In this document: positions 11,231 to 21,503 of the stretch, in pieces
Layout: each line of letters begins with the position of its first letter
How positions within the stretch are numbered: position 1 is the first letter of the stretch
Assembly (NCBI GenBank): GCA_964058845.1
Contig: CAXKVR010000042.1
Span: 1-64,000, forward strand
From: Carex sylvatica
Taxonomy: Eukaryota > Streptophyta > Magnoliopsida > Poales > Cyperaceae
Length of the DNA stretch: 64,000 nucleotides
Direction: 5' to 3'
Notes under the pieces: generated by a model
Seen by the model: only the letters and a program-made list of their open reading frames with translations
Told to the model about the DNA's origin: nothing
Databases searched by the model: none
Made by a program: the position numbers and the translations under genes

Positions 11231-14200
11231 ATGAACAACCACGGTGCTGAACAAGATCCACTCAACGAGGGTACTGGACAAGGTCAACCCAACGAGGATC
11301 AATACTCTGATGACGAAGGAGCAAACTATGCGCCAAGGACGTTGCGAGAGTTCAATGTCCCGCGAGCTGGAGATGTTAGAGGAGCAATCCGATTGCCAAG
11401 GATTGTAGGCAACCAACCCAACTTCAATCCGGGCGTTGTCAACATCGTGCAGCAAAACACATTCCATGGCATGGATCATGAGGATCCGCATGCCCATGTT
11501 CAAACTTTCCTTGAATGCTGTGCCACCATTAAAATTAATGGCGCAACAGCTGATTATATTAGACTTGCTTTATTTCCTTTTACTCTTAGGGATAAAGCCA
11601 AGAAATGGTTAGGGTCATTACCAAGGGATTCAATCACCACTTGGAGGGAATTGTCCAAACTGTTTTTGACCAGATTTTTCCCCCATAAAAGAACTGCCAA
11701 GGTTAGGACCCAACTGACCAGTTTCAAACAAAGGTCTGATGAACCACTGAATGAGGCCTGGGAAAGGTTTAGGGAATTGCAATACTCTTGCCCACATCAT
11801 GGTATTCCCGAATGGTTACTTATTCAATCCTTTTATGCTGGTTTAACTGATACCACTCGTACTTCTGTAGATGCAGTTGCAGGTGGAGCTCTCATGGATC
11901 GAGACGCTACTGAAGCAATGAACTTAATCGACAATATGGCGACTAACCAACAGTGGTCCGGCCGAGAGGGCAATCGAGCTACTGGAGGAGGCCGACTTGA
12001 GCTCGATCAGATCACAGCTCTCACCGCCAAGTTTGACGCCATGCAGAAGGCTTTTGACAAGATGAGTGTCAAAGCACTCGGTAATCAGCAACCACAACCT
12101 TGTGTTATGTGTGGAGACGAGGGGCACGAGTATGAGAATTGCCCGCTTGCGCAAAGGGATGAAGGGCCCGAGCAAGTTAACTCTCTCAACAGTGAACCAT
12201 CCTACTTCCCAAAACCTCCTTTCAGCCGAACCTATTCCAAGGATCCGATTGAACAACAGAATTGGAGGTGGAAGCAAAACAATCCCACACAATTCAACAA
12301 CAACCCTTCTGGCAGCAACAACAACAACAACCGCAACTTCTACAACAATGCTGCATTCAATAACTCAAACAACCGACCACCATATTCTGGACCATCTAAG
12401 CCCTATGTTGCCCCTGCAGTAGAAAACTTCATGCATGAACAAGGGAAGATGAATCAAATGCTTTTCGAACAGATGCAAACGATCAGTGCTCAATTGGCAA
12501 GTTTGGCCCAAAACAAACCTCAAAGTGGGAGCCAAACTGCACCACCACAACCTGGGATGCTACCAAGCCAACCAGAGATTAACCCTAGGGGAGAGGCCAA
12601 AGCGGTAACATTGCGAAGTGGGACACAGTACCAAGGACCAGCCATACCTGTCGAGCCAGAAGCCGACCATACGGTCCGTACAAATCCCATACGGCCCGTA
12701 CCAACACTCCCTGCGATTTCTGAACAGTCAAAGCCTGATCCGATTGAGGTTGTGACTGAGACAACAGACCATACGGTCCGTACAAATCCCGTACGGCCCG
12801 TACCGAATGAAACTGATAAACAGAAAAAGAAGGTGACCGAGAAACCACCGCCCTACCGGCCACCAGTACCATTTCCACAGAGACTAGTCGAAACCCGACT
12901 CAATGAACAGTTCTCAAACTTTCTTGAAGTTCTCAAGCAATTGCACATTACCATCCCATTCACCGAGGCTTTGACCCAAATGCCAACCTATGCTAAGTTT
13001 CTCAAAGATATCCTATCCAATAAACGAAGCTTGGGGGGGCATGAGACGGTGAAATTGACTGAACAGTGCAGTGCTATCCTGAGAAATGAACTTCCACCGA
13101 AATTAGGAGATCCGGGTAAATTTTCCATTCCATGCACAATTGGCAAAGCAACCATCCGACAAGCTTTATGTGATTTGGGGGCTAGTGTGAGTCTCATGCC
13201 GCGAACTATCTTCGAACGAATGGGTGTAGGCGAGCTTAGACCTACACGGATGACTTTACAACTTGCGGATTCTTCGGTGAGACTACCACTTGGCATAGTG
13301 GAGGATGTACCGGTTCGAGTCGGTAAGTTCTATGTGCCCGGTGATTTTGTTGTGATGGAAATGGAGGAAGACAAGGAGGTCCCTATTATTCTAGGACGGC
13401 CGTTTTTGAGAACCGCCGGGGCGCTAATCGATGTGAAAAATGGGACTTTAACCTTGAACATTGGAGATGAGAAAGTTCACTTTCAAATCGACCGAGCAAT
13501 GAAGTATCCCGCTCAACCCGAATCGTGTTATATGGTCGATGTGATTGATGAATTAGTTGAAGAGAAGTTAATGGAGCAAATCAACAACTCTCTAAGGTAT
13601 CATTCTGATTTTTTATCTGATTTGCAGGCTGAAACAGGCGATCTTGAGAGAATTTGCGCAGCAGACATGACACCTGTCTGTCTGGAAGATTTTCCGTACG
13701 GGCCGTACACAGATCATACGGACCGTACAACAGACGAATTTAAAACAGAGAAGCTGGAGATTGAGAAGGAACCAAAAGGCCAGTCTGAAGCTGAGGCATA
13801 CGGTCCGCACGAAATCCATACGGCCCGTACAACAAGCCAGACAGCACAGACCACTCCCGAATTAAAACCTCTCCCAGCCACTCTCAGGTACGAATTCCTT
13901 GACTCAGAAAAGACATGTCCTGTCATTGTGAATGCAGGGTTGACCCCTGACCAGACCGCCAAGCTCATGGAGAAGTTGAGAACCCACAAAAGCGCGATTG
14001 GGTATTCTATCAATGACTTGAAGGGGATCGATCCAACCACTTGCACACACAGGATCTTGCTAGAAGACGACCACAAGCCTTCAGTTGAACACCAAAGACG
14101 GCTCAACCCGAATCTAAAAGAGGTAGTAAAGAAAGAAATTTTAAAACTTTATGAAGCAGGTATCATCTACCCGATTTCTGACAGCAAATGGGTGAGTCCC

Positions 14201-16879
14201 GTCCATGTGGTTCCCAAGAAAGGAGGAGCAACAGTGGTGAAAAATGAGAAAGAAGAGATGATTCAAACGCGCGTTGCAACCGGTTGGAGGATGTGCATAG
14301 ATTATCGGAAGCTCAACGCGGCTACACGCAAGGATCACTTTCCCTTGCCATTTGTTGATCAACTCCTTGAAAGGCTTGCTAACCACTCATATTTTTGTTA
14401 TCTTGATGGTTATTCAGGTTTCTTTCAGATTCCCATTCACCCGCAGGATCAAGAGAAGACCACATTCACATGTCCATACGGTACCTACGCATACCGTAGG
14501 ATGCCTTTCGGTCTTTGCAATGCACCTGCGACTTTTCAGAGAACCATGATGGCTATTTTTTCTGACTTTATTGAAAAAGAAGTTGAAATTTTTATGGATG
14601 ATTTTTCTGTATACGGTACTTCTTTCGATTCTTGTTTGGCTAATTTGTGTAAAATTTTGCAGAGATGTGAAGAAGTTAATTTAGTCCTCAATTGGGAAAA
14701 ATGTCATTTCATGGTCCAAGAAGGAATTGTCTTGGGACATGTTATCACCTCTAGAGGTATAGAGGTTGATAAAGCAAAAATTGAGGTGATCGAGAAACTC
14801 AAAATCCCAACAAATGTCAAGGGGGTTCGAAGTTTTCTTGGACATGCCGGCTTTTATCGCCGTTTCATAAAAGACTTCTCAAAAATTGCCAAACCTTTGA
14901 CCAATTTACTTATTAAAGATTCTGATTTTATTTTCACTGATGATTGTGTCAAGTCTTTTTGCAGTTTAAAGGAAGCTCTTATCTCTGCACCTATCTTACA
15001 ACCGCCAGATTGGTCACTACCGTTTGAGTTGATGTGCGATGCAAGCGACTATGCAGTCGGAGCAGTTCTGGGACAACGGAAAGACAAGAAGCCGTGCGTT
15101 ATTTACTATGCTAGCAAGGTGCTAGATCCGGCCCAAATGAACTACACCACAACCGAAAAGGAGCTCCTCGCCATCGTATTTGCTCTCGATAAATTCAGAT
15201 CATATTTGGTGGGCTCGAAGATAGTGGTCTACACAGATCATGCCGCACTAAGGTACCTTTTAAGTAAAAAAGATGCAAAACCAAGACTGATTAGATGGAT
15301 TCTTCTTTTGCAGGAGTTCGATCTTGAGATAAGAGATACGAAAGGAGTCGAAAATTCTGTAGCAGACCATCTGTCACGTCTTCATTGGGAAGAAGATACC
15401 ACAACTAAGCTCCCAATCAATGACTCATTCCCCGATGAACAACTCCTTGCAATCAGTTCTGATCTGGACGACAACCATACGGGCCGTACAGAAGTTCATA
15501 CGGCCTGCACAATCCACCATACGGACCGTACACAAACTCATACGGACCGTATAAGTACCAACCAGTCCAAACAGCAGACTCCCTGGTATGCCGACATTGC
15601 GAATTACCTGGTCTCTGGAGTTTTGCCCGCCACAATGTCCCAACAACAGAAGAAGAAACTAAGGTCAGATTCCAAGTACTACTTTTGGGACGAGCCCTAT
15701 CTCTTCAAGGTTGGAGTTGATGGCGTATTCCGACGCTGTGTTCCATTCGAGGAAACAGATTCTATTCTTGCACATTGCCACTCGTCCGCTTATGGAGGAC
15801 ACTCTTCATTCTCTAAGACCACTGCCAAGGTATTACAATCTGGTTTCTTTTGGCCTTCTCTTTTTAAAGATGCAAGATCTTTTGTTATAGCTTGTGACAG
15901 GTGCCAAAGAACCGGAAACATGACAAGACGAAGTGAGATGCCTCTCAATTTTATCCTTGAGGTTGAGATTTTTGATGTTTGGGGCATCGATTTCATGGGT
16001 CCATTCCCCTCTTCTCAAGGGAATGAGTATATTTTGGTGGCAGTCGACTATGTATCAAAGTGGGTTGAGGCCATGGCGTGCCGCAAGGCTGACTCGAATT
16101 CGGTAAGAAAGTTTTTCAATGAGATCATTTTCCCTCGTTTTGGTGTGCCTCGAGCTGTCATCAGTGACGGAGGCAAGCACTTCATCAATCGACAATTCGC
16201 GAAACTCTTGAGTCGACATGGGGTGACTCACAAGGTATCCACTTCTTATCACCCTCAAACTAATGGCCAAGCTGAGATTTCTAACAGGGAAATCAAGTCG
16301 ATTTTAGAGAAAACAGTCGCAAGGACGAGGAAGGATTGGGCTTTCAAGCTGCATGATGCACTCTGGGCCTACCGCACCGCCTTCAAGACACCGATTGGCA
16401 TGAGCCCTTACAAGCTGGTGTATGGGAAGTCGTGCCACCTTCCCGTTGAAATTGAGCACAAGGCATTCTGGGCCACAAGAGCGATCAACATGGACCTGCT
16501 TGCAGCTGGAGAAAAGCGTGTCCTCGACTTGCATGAGCTAGAGGAAATGAGGTTGCATGCGTATGAGAATGCGAAGTTTTACAAGGAAAAGACGAAGCGC
16601 TTGCACGACCAACGCATCTCACCTCGCCAGTTCAAAGAGGGAGATCTTGTACTTTTATTTAATGCTAGATTGAGAATTTTTCCAGGTAAACTCAAATCAA
16701 GATGGTCAGGCCCATTTCAGGTAGAGAAAGTGTACCCTTTTGGAGCAGTTGATATCTGGAGCAAAGAAAGTGGTACCTTCAAGGTAAATGGTCAGCGTCT
16801 CAAGCACTACGTTGCTGACCACTTGATGGATGAGCGGAATGTTCAGTTTCTTTCTGACCCCGCTCAGATAGCAGTTTAA
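11231..16879 (+). CDS. Athila-like gag-pol polyprotein, intact
   Basis: A single 1882-residue frame. Approximate residues: capsid-type gag 60-240 ([27 protein letters not shown]); CCHC zinc knuckle near 291-304 ([14 protein letters not shown]); aspartic protease near 645 with DLGAS, an Asp-Leu-Gly in place of the usual Asp-Thr-Gly, a form I recall as common in this lineage; reverse transcriptase 940-1200 with [19 protein letters not shown] and catalytic FMDDFSVYG near 1122; RNase H 1260-1380 ([37 protein letters not shown]); integrase zinc finger 1515-1560 ([15 protein letters not shown]) and DDE core ([24 protein letters not shown]). There is no chromodomain. Linkers between domains are rich in HTVRT, IRPVP and YGPY strings encoded by the palindrome pairs. 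The first ATG after the leader is taken as the start. No frameshift or stop was seen. Confidence 0.96.
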   Translation: MNNHGAEQDPLNEGTGQGQPNEDQYSDDEGANYAPRTLREFNVPRAGDVRGAIRLPRIVGNQPNFNPGVVNIVQQNTFHGMDHEDPHAHVQTFLECCATIKINGATADYIRLALFPFTLRDKAKKWLGSLPRDSITTWRELSKLFLTRFFPHKRTAKVRTQLTSFKQRSDEPLNEAWERFRELQYSCPHHGIPEWLLIQSFYAGLTDTTRTSVDAVAGGALMDRDATEAMNLIDNMATNQQWSGREGNRATGGGRLELDQITALTAKFDAMQKAFDKMSVKALGNQQPQPCVMCGDEGHEYENCPLAQRDEGPEQVNSLNSEPSYFPKPPFSRTYSKDPIEQQNWRWKQNNPTQFNNNPSGSNNNNNRNFYNNAAFNNSNNRPPYSGPSKPYVAPAVENFMHEQGKMNQMLFEQMQTISAQLASLAQNKPQSGSQTAPPQPGMLPSQPEINPRGEAKAVTLRSGTQYQGPAIPVEPEADHTVRTNPIRPVPTLPAISEQSKPDPIEVVTETTDHTVRTNPVRPVPNETDKQKKKVTEKPPPYRPPVPFPQRLVETRLNEQFSNFLEVLKQLHITIPFTEALTQMPTYAKFLKDILSNKRSLGGHETVKLTEQCSAILRNELPPKLGDPGKFSIPCTIGKATIRQALCDLGASVSLMPRTIFERMGVGELRPTRMTLQLADSSVRLPLGIVEDVPVRVGKFYVPGDFVVMEMEEDKEVPIILGRPFLRTAGALIDVKNGTLTLNIGDEKVHFQIDRAMKYPAQPESCYMVDVIDELVEEKLMEQINNSLRYHSDFLSDLQAETGDLERICAADMTPVCLEDFPYGPYTDHTDRTTDEFKTEKLEIEKEPKGQSEAEAYGPHEIHTARTTSQTAQTTPELKPLPATLRYEFLDSEKTCPVIVNAGLTPDQTAKLMEKLRTHKSAIGYSINDLKGIDPTTCTHRILLEDDHKPSVEHQRRLNPNLKEVVKKEILKLYEAGIIYPISDSKWVSPVHVVPKKGGATVVKNEKEEMIQTRVATGWRMCIDYRKLNAATRKDHFPLPFVDQLLERLANHSYFCYLDGYSGFFQIPIHPQDQEKTTFTCPYGTYAYRRMPFGLCNAPATFQRTMMAIFSDFIEKEVEIFMDDFSVYGTSFDSCLANLCKILQRCEEVNLVLNWEKCHFMVQEGIVLGHVITSRGIEVDKAKIEVIEKLKIPTNVKGVRSFLGHAGFYRRFIKDFSKIAKPLTNLLIKDSDFIFTDDCVKSFCSLKEALISAPILQPPDWSLPFELMCDASDYAVGAVLGQRKDKKPCVIYYASKVLDPAQMNYTTTEKELLAIVFALDKFRSYLVGSKIVVYTDHAALRYLLSKKDAKPRLIRWILLLQEFDLEIRDTKGVENSVADHLSRLHWEEDTTTKLPINDSFPDEQLLAISSDLDDNHTGRTEVHTACTIHHTDRTQTHTDRISTNQSKQQTPWYADIANYLVSGVLPATMSQQQKKKLRSDSKYYFWDEPYLFKVGVDGVFRRCVPFEETDSILAHCHSSAYGGHSSFSKTTAKVLQSGFFWPSLFKDARSFVIACDRCQRTGNMTRRSEMPLNFILEVEIFDVWGIDFMGPFPSSQGNEYILVAVDYVSKWVEAMACRKADSNSVRKFFNEIIFPRFGVPRAVISDGGKHFINRQFAKLLSRHGVTHKVSTSYHPQTNGQAEISNREIKSILEKTVARTRKDWAFKLHDALWAYRTAFKTPIGMSPYKLVYGKSCHLPVEIEHKAFWATRAINMDLLAAGEKRVLDLHELEEMRLHAYENAKFYKEKTKRLHDQRISPRQFKEGDLVLLFNARLRIFPGKLKSRWSGPFQVEKVYPFGAVDIWSKESGTFKVNGQRLKHYVADHLMDERNVQFLSDPAQIAV
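12668..12803. repeat. Palindrome pairs 5 and 6 (gag-protease linker)
   Basis: CATACGGTCCGTAC at 12668 and CATACGGCCCGTAC at 12688; CATACGGTCCGTAC at 12770 and GTACGGCCCGTAC at 12791 (aligned start 12790). Spacing is 20 bp in both, so the first copy is read as HTVRT and the second, shifted by two, as IRPVP or VRPVP. The pairs are 102 bp apart and share the spacer AAATCC, so they look like duplicates. Confidence 0.92.
13695..13830. repeat. Palindrome pairs 7 and 8 (protease-RT linker)
   Basis: CGTACGGGCCGTAC at 13695 and CATACGGACCGTAC at 13715; CATACGGTCCGCAC at 13797 and CATACGGCCCGTAC at 13817. Spacing 20 bp; pairs are again 102 bp apart. First copies read YGPY or YGPH, second copies HTDRT and HTART. 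Confidence 0.92.
15476..15552. repeat. Four-copy palindrome array (RNase H-integrase linker)
   Basis: CATACGGGCCGTAC 15476, CATACGGCCTGCAC 15497, CATACGGACCGTAC 15518 and CATACGGACCGTAT 15539. Spacing is exactly 21 bp throughout, so all four are read in one codon phase as HTGRT, HTACT, HTDRT and HTDRI. Confidence 0.93.
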
Positions 16880-17095
16880 GTTGAAAGGTGGTCTAGCTAA
16901 AGACCTTAAATGAGCGCTTCTTGGGAGGCAACCCAAGCATTTTTAAAAAAAATTATTTTGTTTAGTCATTTCTCTTATTGTTATTACTTTAGTTTCTGAA
17001 TATTTAATTTACTATTAGTTTTAATTTGGATTTTTCATTTTTGTAGTTGTCTTTCAATTCTGATCAGATAGGAGAAGAAATCATTTCTGGGAGTT

Positions 17096-17130
17096 GGTAC
17101 GGTCCGTACTATATTTCATACGGGCCGTAT
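17096..17130. repeat. Palindrome pair 9 (after pol)
   Basis: GGTACGGTCCGTAC at 17096 and CATACGGGCCGTAT at 17117; spacing 21 bp, untranslated. Confidence 0.88.
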
Positions 17131-17670
17131 GGGAACCATTCGGCGCAGAGCCTCAAGGGGCGCGGCAGAACCTCAAAGGGCACGACCTTTTCTCTTCACA
17201 TCCCTTCGACTTAACTCCCGTCCTTTCGGTTAGACCCTCTTCCCTTTTAAACCCGACCCCCCCCGACAGACTCTACCCCACACCACCTCCTTTTTGTCGT
17301 TTTCTTCCTACGGACCGAACACCACCCCGTATAACCAAAACCCTAGCCGCCGCAACTTCTCCTCCGCCGCTCTCCACCTCTAGCTACCCACCGGCCGCCC
17401 ACTCTCCGCCACCTTTCTATCCGCCTCTAGCGGATCGCTGCCACCTCACCTCCGCACCAACCTTCTCTTTTCCACTGGTCACCGATCTTCTCTAGCACCT
17501 CACCACCACCGGTCACCATCTCTAGCAGCGCACCACCGCCCTCGTTCGCTGCTACACCCTCGTGATTCCTTCCAAGCCGCACTACAAATTCCTCGCCGCC
17601 GACAACTTTTCTACCAAGACACCGACCAAACCCTACCAGCCGCCTCCTTCCCCTCTGAGCACACACCAGC

Positions 17671-17748
17671 CCTACGGCCCGCACAGACTCCCCATCCAGG
17701 CCGTACCAACCACCGTCCGACCCGTACAAATCCCTCTCCGGGCCGTAC
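17671..17748. repeat. Degenerate four-copy palindrome array before second ORF
   Basis: CCTACGGCCCGCAC 17671, CATCCAGGCCGTAC 17693, CGTCCGACCCGTAC 17714 and TCTCCGGGCCGTAC 17735. Spacings are 22, 21 and 21 bp. The left half-sites have decayed while the CCGTAC right halves are mostly kept. It ends 19 bp before the second ORF. Confidence 0.75.
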
Positions 17749-17766
17749 CACTTCCTACTGACAGCT

Positions 17767-19074
17767 ATGTCTGGTGAGCGCCGTCAAAAGCGGCGCCAAG
17801 ACCGCTCCCCCACACCACCCCGTCATCCCTCACCAGAGCCCTATGACTCCGGCTCTAACCGCACTTCCTCTGGTGAATACACCGACCGCGCCGACCGCTT
17901 CGCGGCACGGTACTTTGAAATGCCCACTCGTCGGATGTACGAGAACTTCATCTCTTTACAACGGCGAGTATTCGAGAACACCGCCATGGTTCACTTCGAC
18001 ACACTCCACGCTCTTGGAGTCGAGGATGATTTCAGCCCAGATTTCTGGAACATTCGCAACCCCGCCTACGAGATGGACACCAAGGAATTCCTCTCCTCTC
18101 TCGAGCTGAAGTTGGACAACCACGATGTCCTCTTCATCAAATTCCGGCTCTGTAATCAAACCCATCGCGTCTATCTCTCCTCTCTACGCGAGTGGTTCGG
18201 TTTCCATCGCGAGCCCACTACTGACACTCTCAGTTTCCGACCTGGGTGGGATCGAGATACCTTCTGGGCCATGATCACCGGCTGCCCTCGCTCCGCCAAT
18301 GCATCATACCGAGCACGCTACATCCCTCACCCGGTTCTTCGTATCATCCAGCGCGCCCTTGCTTCTACCATCTTTGCGCGCGGTGAGACTCAGAACCGCG
18401 CCAACACCGTCGACCTCATGCTCATGGATACCATGCTCCGTGCCGACTCCGAGTATCCAGACTTGGCCCTTCTCATGGTCCAGCACTGGATTGGGCAGCA
18501 GTCCAAAACCAGGCACGGTGGCAAGATCAAAATTGGGGCTTATGTCGAGGTCATTAAGCAACGCCTTGGCTTGGGTGAGTATCCAGGTCGAGACCCCTGT
18601 CCGGGCCCCACTCTGATGGACCTTGAGAGCTACCGCCAGGCTCTTTTCCTCACTATCTCCCGTGGCCCGGCCGGTCACTCTGACTACTATGAGTGGCGCT
18701 TTGCCGATGGCTCTTCCCGCCGCCTACCATTTGGACCATCCATCACCATGGACGACCCCTCCACCTGGTTGGTCTCCGCTACTCCACCTCCTGCCTCTGA
18801 CATCCCCAGTACCTCCTTCCAGCCCCCCACATCTGCGTATGCCCGCCCTTGCCCAGCTAACCCCTCTCTTAGGGATCTCTACTCCCTCATGACTGATATC
18901 CGGGCCACTCAGCTGCAGCAGGACCGTGACATCACCGCCATCCAGCAGCAGACGGCCATTCACACCACTCGACTGGATGAGATTAGTGGCTGCATGTTTG
19001 ACTATGCCGAGCGTCTTGGTGACATCGAGGACCAGTTTCGCGACTGGCGCTTCGACCCCTCTTCTGACTACTGA
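17767..19074 (+). CDS. ATHILA ORF-1-type protein (second ORF)
   Basis: 435 residues. The stretch MVHFDTLHALGVEDD followed by EMDTKEFLSSLEL, IKFRLCNQTHRVYLSSL and REWFGFHREP matches the plant ATHILA ORF-1 family, which sits 3' of pol in Athila-group elements, the position of env in retroviruses. I see no signal peptide, hydrophobic segment or furin-like site, so calling it an envelope protein is not supported by this copy. An Arg/Ser/Pro-rich N terminus (1-40) could bind nucleic acid (inference), and residues 375-425 (LQQDRDITAIQQQTAIHTT) may form a coiled coil. The frame is intact. None of the palindromes fall inside it. The molecular role is unknown. Confidence 0.85.
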   Translation: MSGERRQKRRQDRSPTPPRHPSPEPYDSGSNRTSSGEYTDRADRFAARYFEMPTRRMYENFISLQRRVFENTAMVHFDTLHALGVEDDFSPDFWNIRNPAYEMDTKEFLSSLELKLDNHDVLFIKFRLCNQTHRVYLSSLREWFGFHREPTTDTLSFRPGWDRDTFWAMITGCPRSANASYRARYIPHPVLRIIQRALASTIFARGETQNRANTVDLMLMDTMLRADSEYPDLALLMVQHWIGQQSKTRHGGKIKIGAYVEVIKQRLGLGEYPGRDPCPGPTLMDLESYRQALFLTISRGPAGHSDYYEWRFADGSSRRLPFGPSITMDDPSTWLVSATPPPASDIPSTSFQPPTSAYARPCPANPSLRDLYSLMTDIRATQLQQDRDITAIQQQTAIHTTRLDEISGCMFDYAERLGDIEDQFRDWRFDPSSDY

Positions 19075-19590
19075 TCAGGTTTCTTTGTCCCTACCCTAGC
19101 TTATTTATTTTTCCCATTACATATCCTGAAGCATTGAGGACAATGCTCGGACTAAGCTTGGGGGGTGATTAGTTATTTTCTTTATTTTGCATTTAGTTTG
19201 TCTTAGTTTGTTTCTGTGTTTGCATGTTTTGAGGATTAAATCTGTGTGAATTGCGTGAATTAGGGTTCAATTTGAAAAATTTTGGTTGTGAAATTGGTTG
19301 AATTAGGGAAATTGGAAATAACCACACGTTTGGTTGAAAGAACTGTATACGATAGTCTGTTTTGGGACTTTGTGGGATTGAATTGAATTGTGTCAAGAAA
19401 GCATTTGAAACCGGAATATGCCTTGTAAAAATAGAAAAATGGGATTTCAAAGTAATAGAAAGATTAGGACATCCATTGGTATGAATGAATATCATTGGAT
19501 GTGTGTATTCATGATGCATATGAAGGGAAAAGATGGAGAATATAAGAGTACTGGCAATAAGCCGTGTTAGGCGCCTTTGAGCTCGTCTCC

Positions 19591-19624
19591 CATACGGACC
19601 GTACCCAGATCATACGGACCGTAC
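19591..19624. repeat. Palindrome pair 12 (3' noncoding)
   Basis: Two identical copies of CATACGGACCGTAC at 19591-19604 and 19611-19624; spacing 20 bp. Confidence 0.92.
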
Positions 19625-19639
19625 ACCTATAAAAAAAAA

Positions 19640-19652
19640 TGGTATCAGAGCC
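19640..19652 (+). other. Internal tRNA-iMet primer-site-like motif
   Basis: TGGTATCAGAGCC follows an A tract. It is the exact motif used as primer site by many plant elements including the surrounding chromovirus, but this element primes with the tRNA-Asp-type site at 10951. It may be a relic of recombination or chance. Confidence 0.5.
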
Positions 19653-20015
19653 TTTACAAACATCAACACACGAAGTCCGTGACTTTCTGACCTAAGCTTG
19701 TTCCAAGCTTGGGGGAATTTCCAACCACAAATGAGGGCATAAATTTGGTAAAGAATGAACTATTGATACGTTTGATTGCTTAATTCTTACAAATAGCATT
19801 ACATTCTTGAAGTTAGGGTTTGATCAATTGAGTTGTGGGGTGAATTAAATTGACCAAAGGAAACCAAGTTACTATCCAAAATGACTCTAATGGATTTCTA
19901 ACGAACGCAAGATCATGCACATTTTTCCTCTTAGTAGATTAAGTTGCATTTAGGTAAGTCCAACAACCCGAACCACACCTAAGTTAGAATTTTTGCTTGA
20001 GGACAAGCAAAGTTC

Positions 20016-20030
20016 AAGCTTGGGGGAATT
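20016..20030 (+). other. Polypurine tract of the Athila-like element
   Basis: CAAGCTTGGGGGAATT directly abuts the 3' LTR; the AGCTTGGGGGAATT form is typical of the Athila/Tat branch. Confidence 0.88.
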
Positions 20031-21498
20031 TGATATCTCCATATTATATCTGAATTATGGCCCTAATTTACAATGAAACCTGTGCTTTAAAGCCTATTAA
20101 TGTGGACTTTTTACTTATATTTCGATGAAATGTGGTACTGCTATGTTTTGTTTGGTATTTTGCAGGAAAAAGGGCGAAAAACTGGTTCTGACAACTTTTC
20201 ATACGGCCCGTATGATATTCTGTGCGGGCCGTACAAGAACTGCCCAACCACACAGAAGGATCCACAACAGAGGCACAAAGTCTCCAAGTCAAAGCCCAGG
20301 CATACGGGCCGTACGGGATCCTGTACGGGCCGTACAAAGCTGATTCGGAAAATCCAGCTGGAATCTGAATTGAGCACAATTTGAGGAGCCGAAAAGGAAA
20401 CCCCTGGAGGCGTGATCTGGGGCATTAAAGGAGATATTCCACAGCAGGAAAGGGGATTAATAGCTAATCAATCAATAACTTTCCTATCATTCATTCTATC
20501 ATTCGATTCTTTCTAGGTTTTCGGACAAGGGGAAAAGAGGAGGAGAAGGGGAGAACGCGAGTTTTCCACGGATCTTCAGATTTTCCACTGTTTTATCATG
20601 AACTCTTTTATTTCTTGTTATTCGTGTTATCTCATGAACATGAGTAGCTAATTTTATTTGTTTCTAGGGGTAAGATGTAGTTTCTAGTTTAGTTTTGCTT
20701 GTATGCTACTATGATTTTGTGTTGAACGCTTGGTTTTTACTTTGTTATGTAGTATTTTTATTGCTCTATTTGTGCTTGCTTGAATCTGATTAGTCATCCC
20801 GTTAGATGAATGCGCACATCTAAGTGTGGAGCCAAGTCTATGAAATTCATTCCAACCGAATAAAGTATATGAAGTAGGGTGAAACCAAGGAGTACCCGAA
20901 AGGCAAAACTTTCCTTGAGGCGAAAGTCCTTGGATACTTTTAGTAAACTAACAAATAACTTAGATAAATTAGGCCAAAATGCGAAAGTTGAGGTTTAACG
21001 CATCTAAGAGGGAAGTACTTGAGTCCGGTAATCGGGTATCAGGCCAAAATGCGAAAGTTGAGGTTAGGTATCTAGATCTGGTCAAAATAAACCCTAAACA
21101 CAGTATCAACACAGGAAACAGTAGCTGCAGCATTAACTTGAGGTGCCATACGGACCGTACGGGAACTTGTACGGGCCGTACGCCTTGAGACTGAACAGAA
21201 ATGAAATCTGAACCCTGGAAACGCCCTTTTATCAATTGAAAACAACTTTAATTATCTCTTATTGTCTTTTAATCAGTAGAATTGTTAGAACTAAAACCAA
21301 ACCAAATTCTTCTCACTTCTAGAATCTTAAGTGATTTTAGGATAAGTCTAGTGTTTTTATTCCGTCCCTGTGGATCGATACCTGAGCATACTCAACGACA
21401 GGATAGTGCACTTGCTATCTGAATTGACAGAGTATAACAAAGGTTTAAAAAGTATAGCTTGCTATACTGAGACTTTTTGGCATATTCTCGTGCGATCA
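20031..21498 (+). repeat. Athila-like 3' LTR
   Basis: 1468 bp, about seven differences from the 5' copy by eye (six substitutions and one 1-bp indel). It repeats palindrome pairs 1-3 at about 20200-20335 and 21147-21181. Confidence 0.96.
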
Positions 21499-21503
21499 CC
21501 TGC

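Larger units (their letters stand above)
16880..17766. other. Noncoding gap between gag-pol and second ORF
   Basis: 887 bp without a supportable gene. It holds palindrome pair 9 and a degenerate four-copy array, and a pyrimidine-rich CCACC/CCGCC tract at 17220-17560 with no family similarity. A splice acceptor or subgenomic promoter for the downstream ORF would be expected here, but I cannot pick one with confidence. Confidence 0.6.
19075..20016. other. Athila-like 3' noncoding region
   Basis: No gene. It holds two polypurine-like tracts upstream of the real one (AAGCTTGGGGGGTG at 19155-19168 and AAGCTTGGGGGAATT at 19706-19720), palindrome pair 12 and a tRNA-iMet-like primer motif. Confidence 0.7.
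9478..21498 (+). mobile_element. Athila-like Ty3/gypsy retrotransposon, apparently complete
   Basis: 12,021 bp bounded by LTRs beginning TGATATCTCC and ending CGTGCGATCA, with a perfect target duplication CCTGC (9473-9477 and 21499-21503). Plus-strand order is 5' LTR, tRNA-Asp-type primer site, gag-pol in one ORF, second ORF with the ATHILA ORF-1 domain, polypurine tract, 3' LTR. The two LTRs differ at about seven positions by eye. No lesion was found in gag-pol, so it may be competent. It lies antisense inside the gag-pol of the chromovirus. A 14-bp palindrome recurs in pairs through the element outside the conserved domains (see repeat entries). Confidence 0.97.

Noticed and set aside
12668..15552. 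CRISPR-like array of short palindromic repeats
   Set aside because: Plant nuclear DNA, repeats lie inside a retrotransposon ORF, spacers are 6-7 bp and there are no cas genes.
17094..17495. Pro/Ser-rich open frame after gag-pol
   Set aside because: Low-complexity C-rich DNA translated by chance; contains palindrome pair 9 and has no similarity to a known family.
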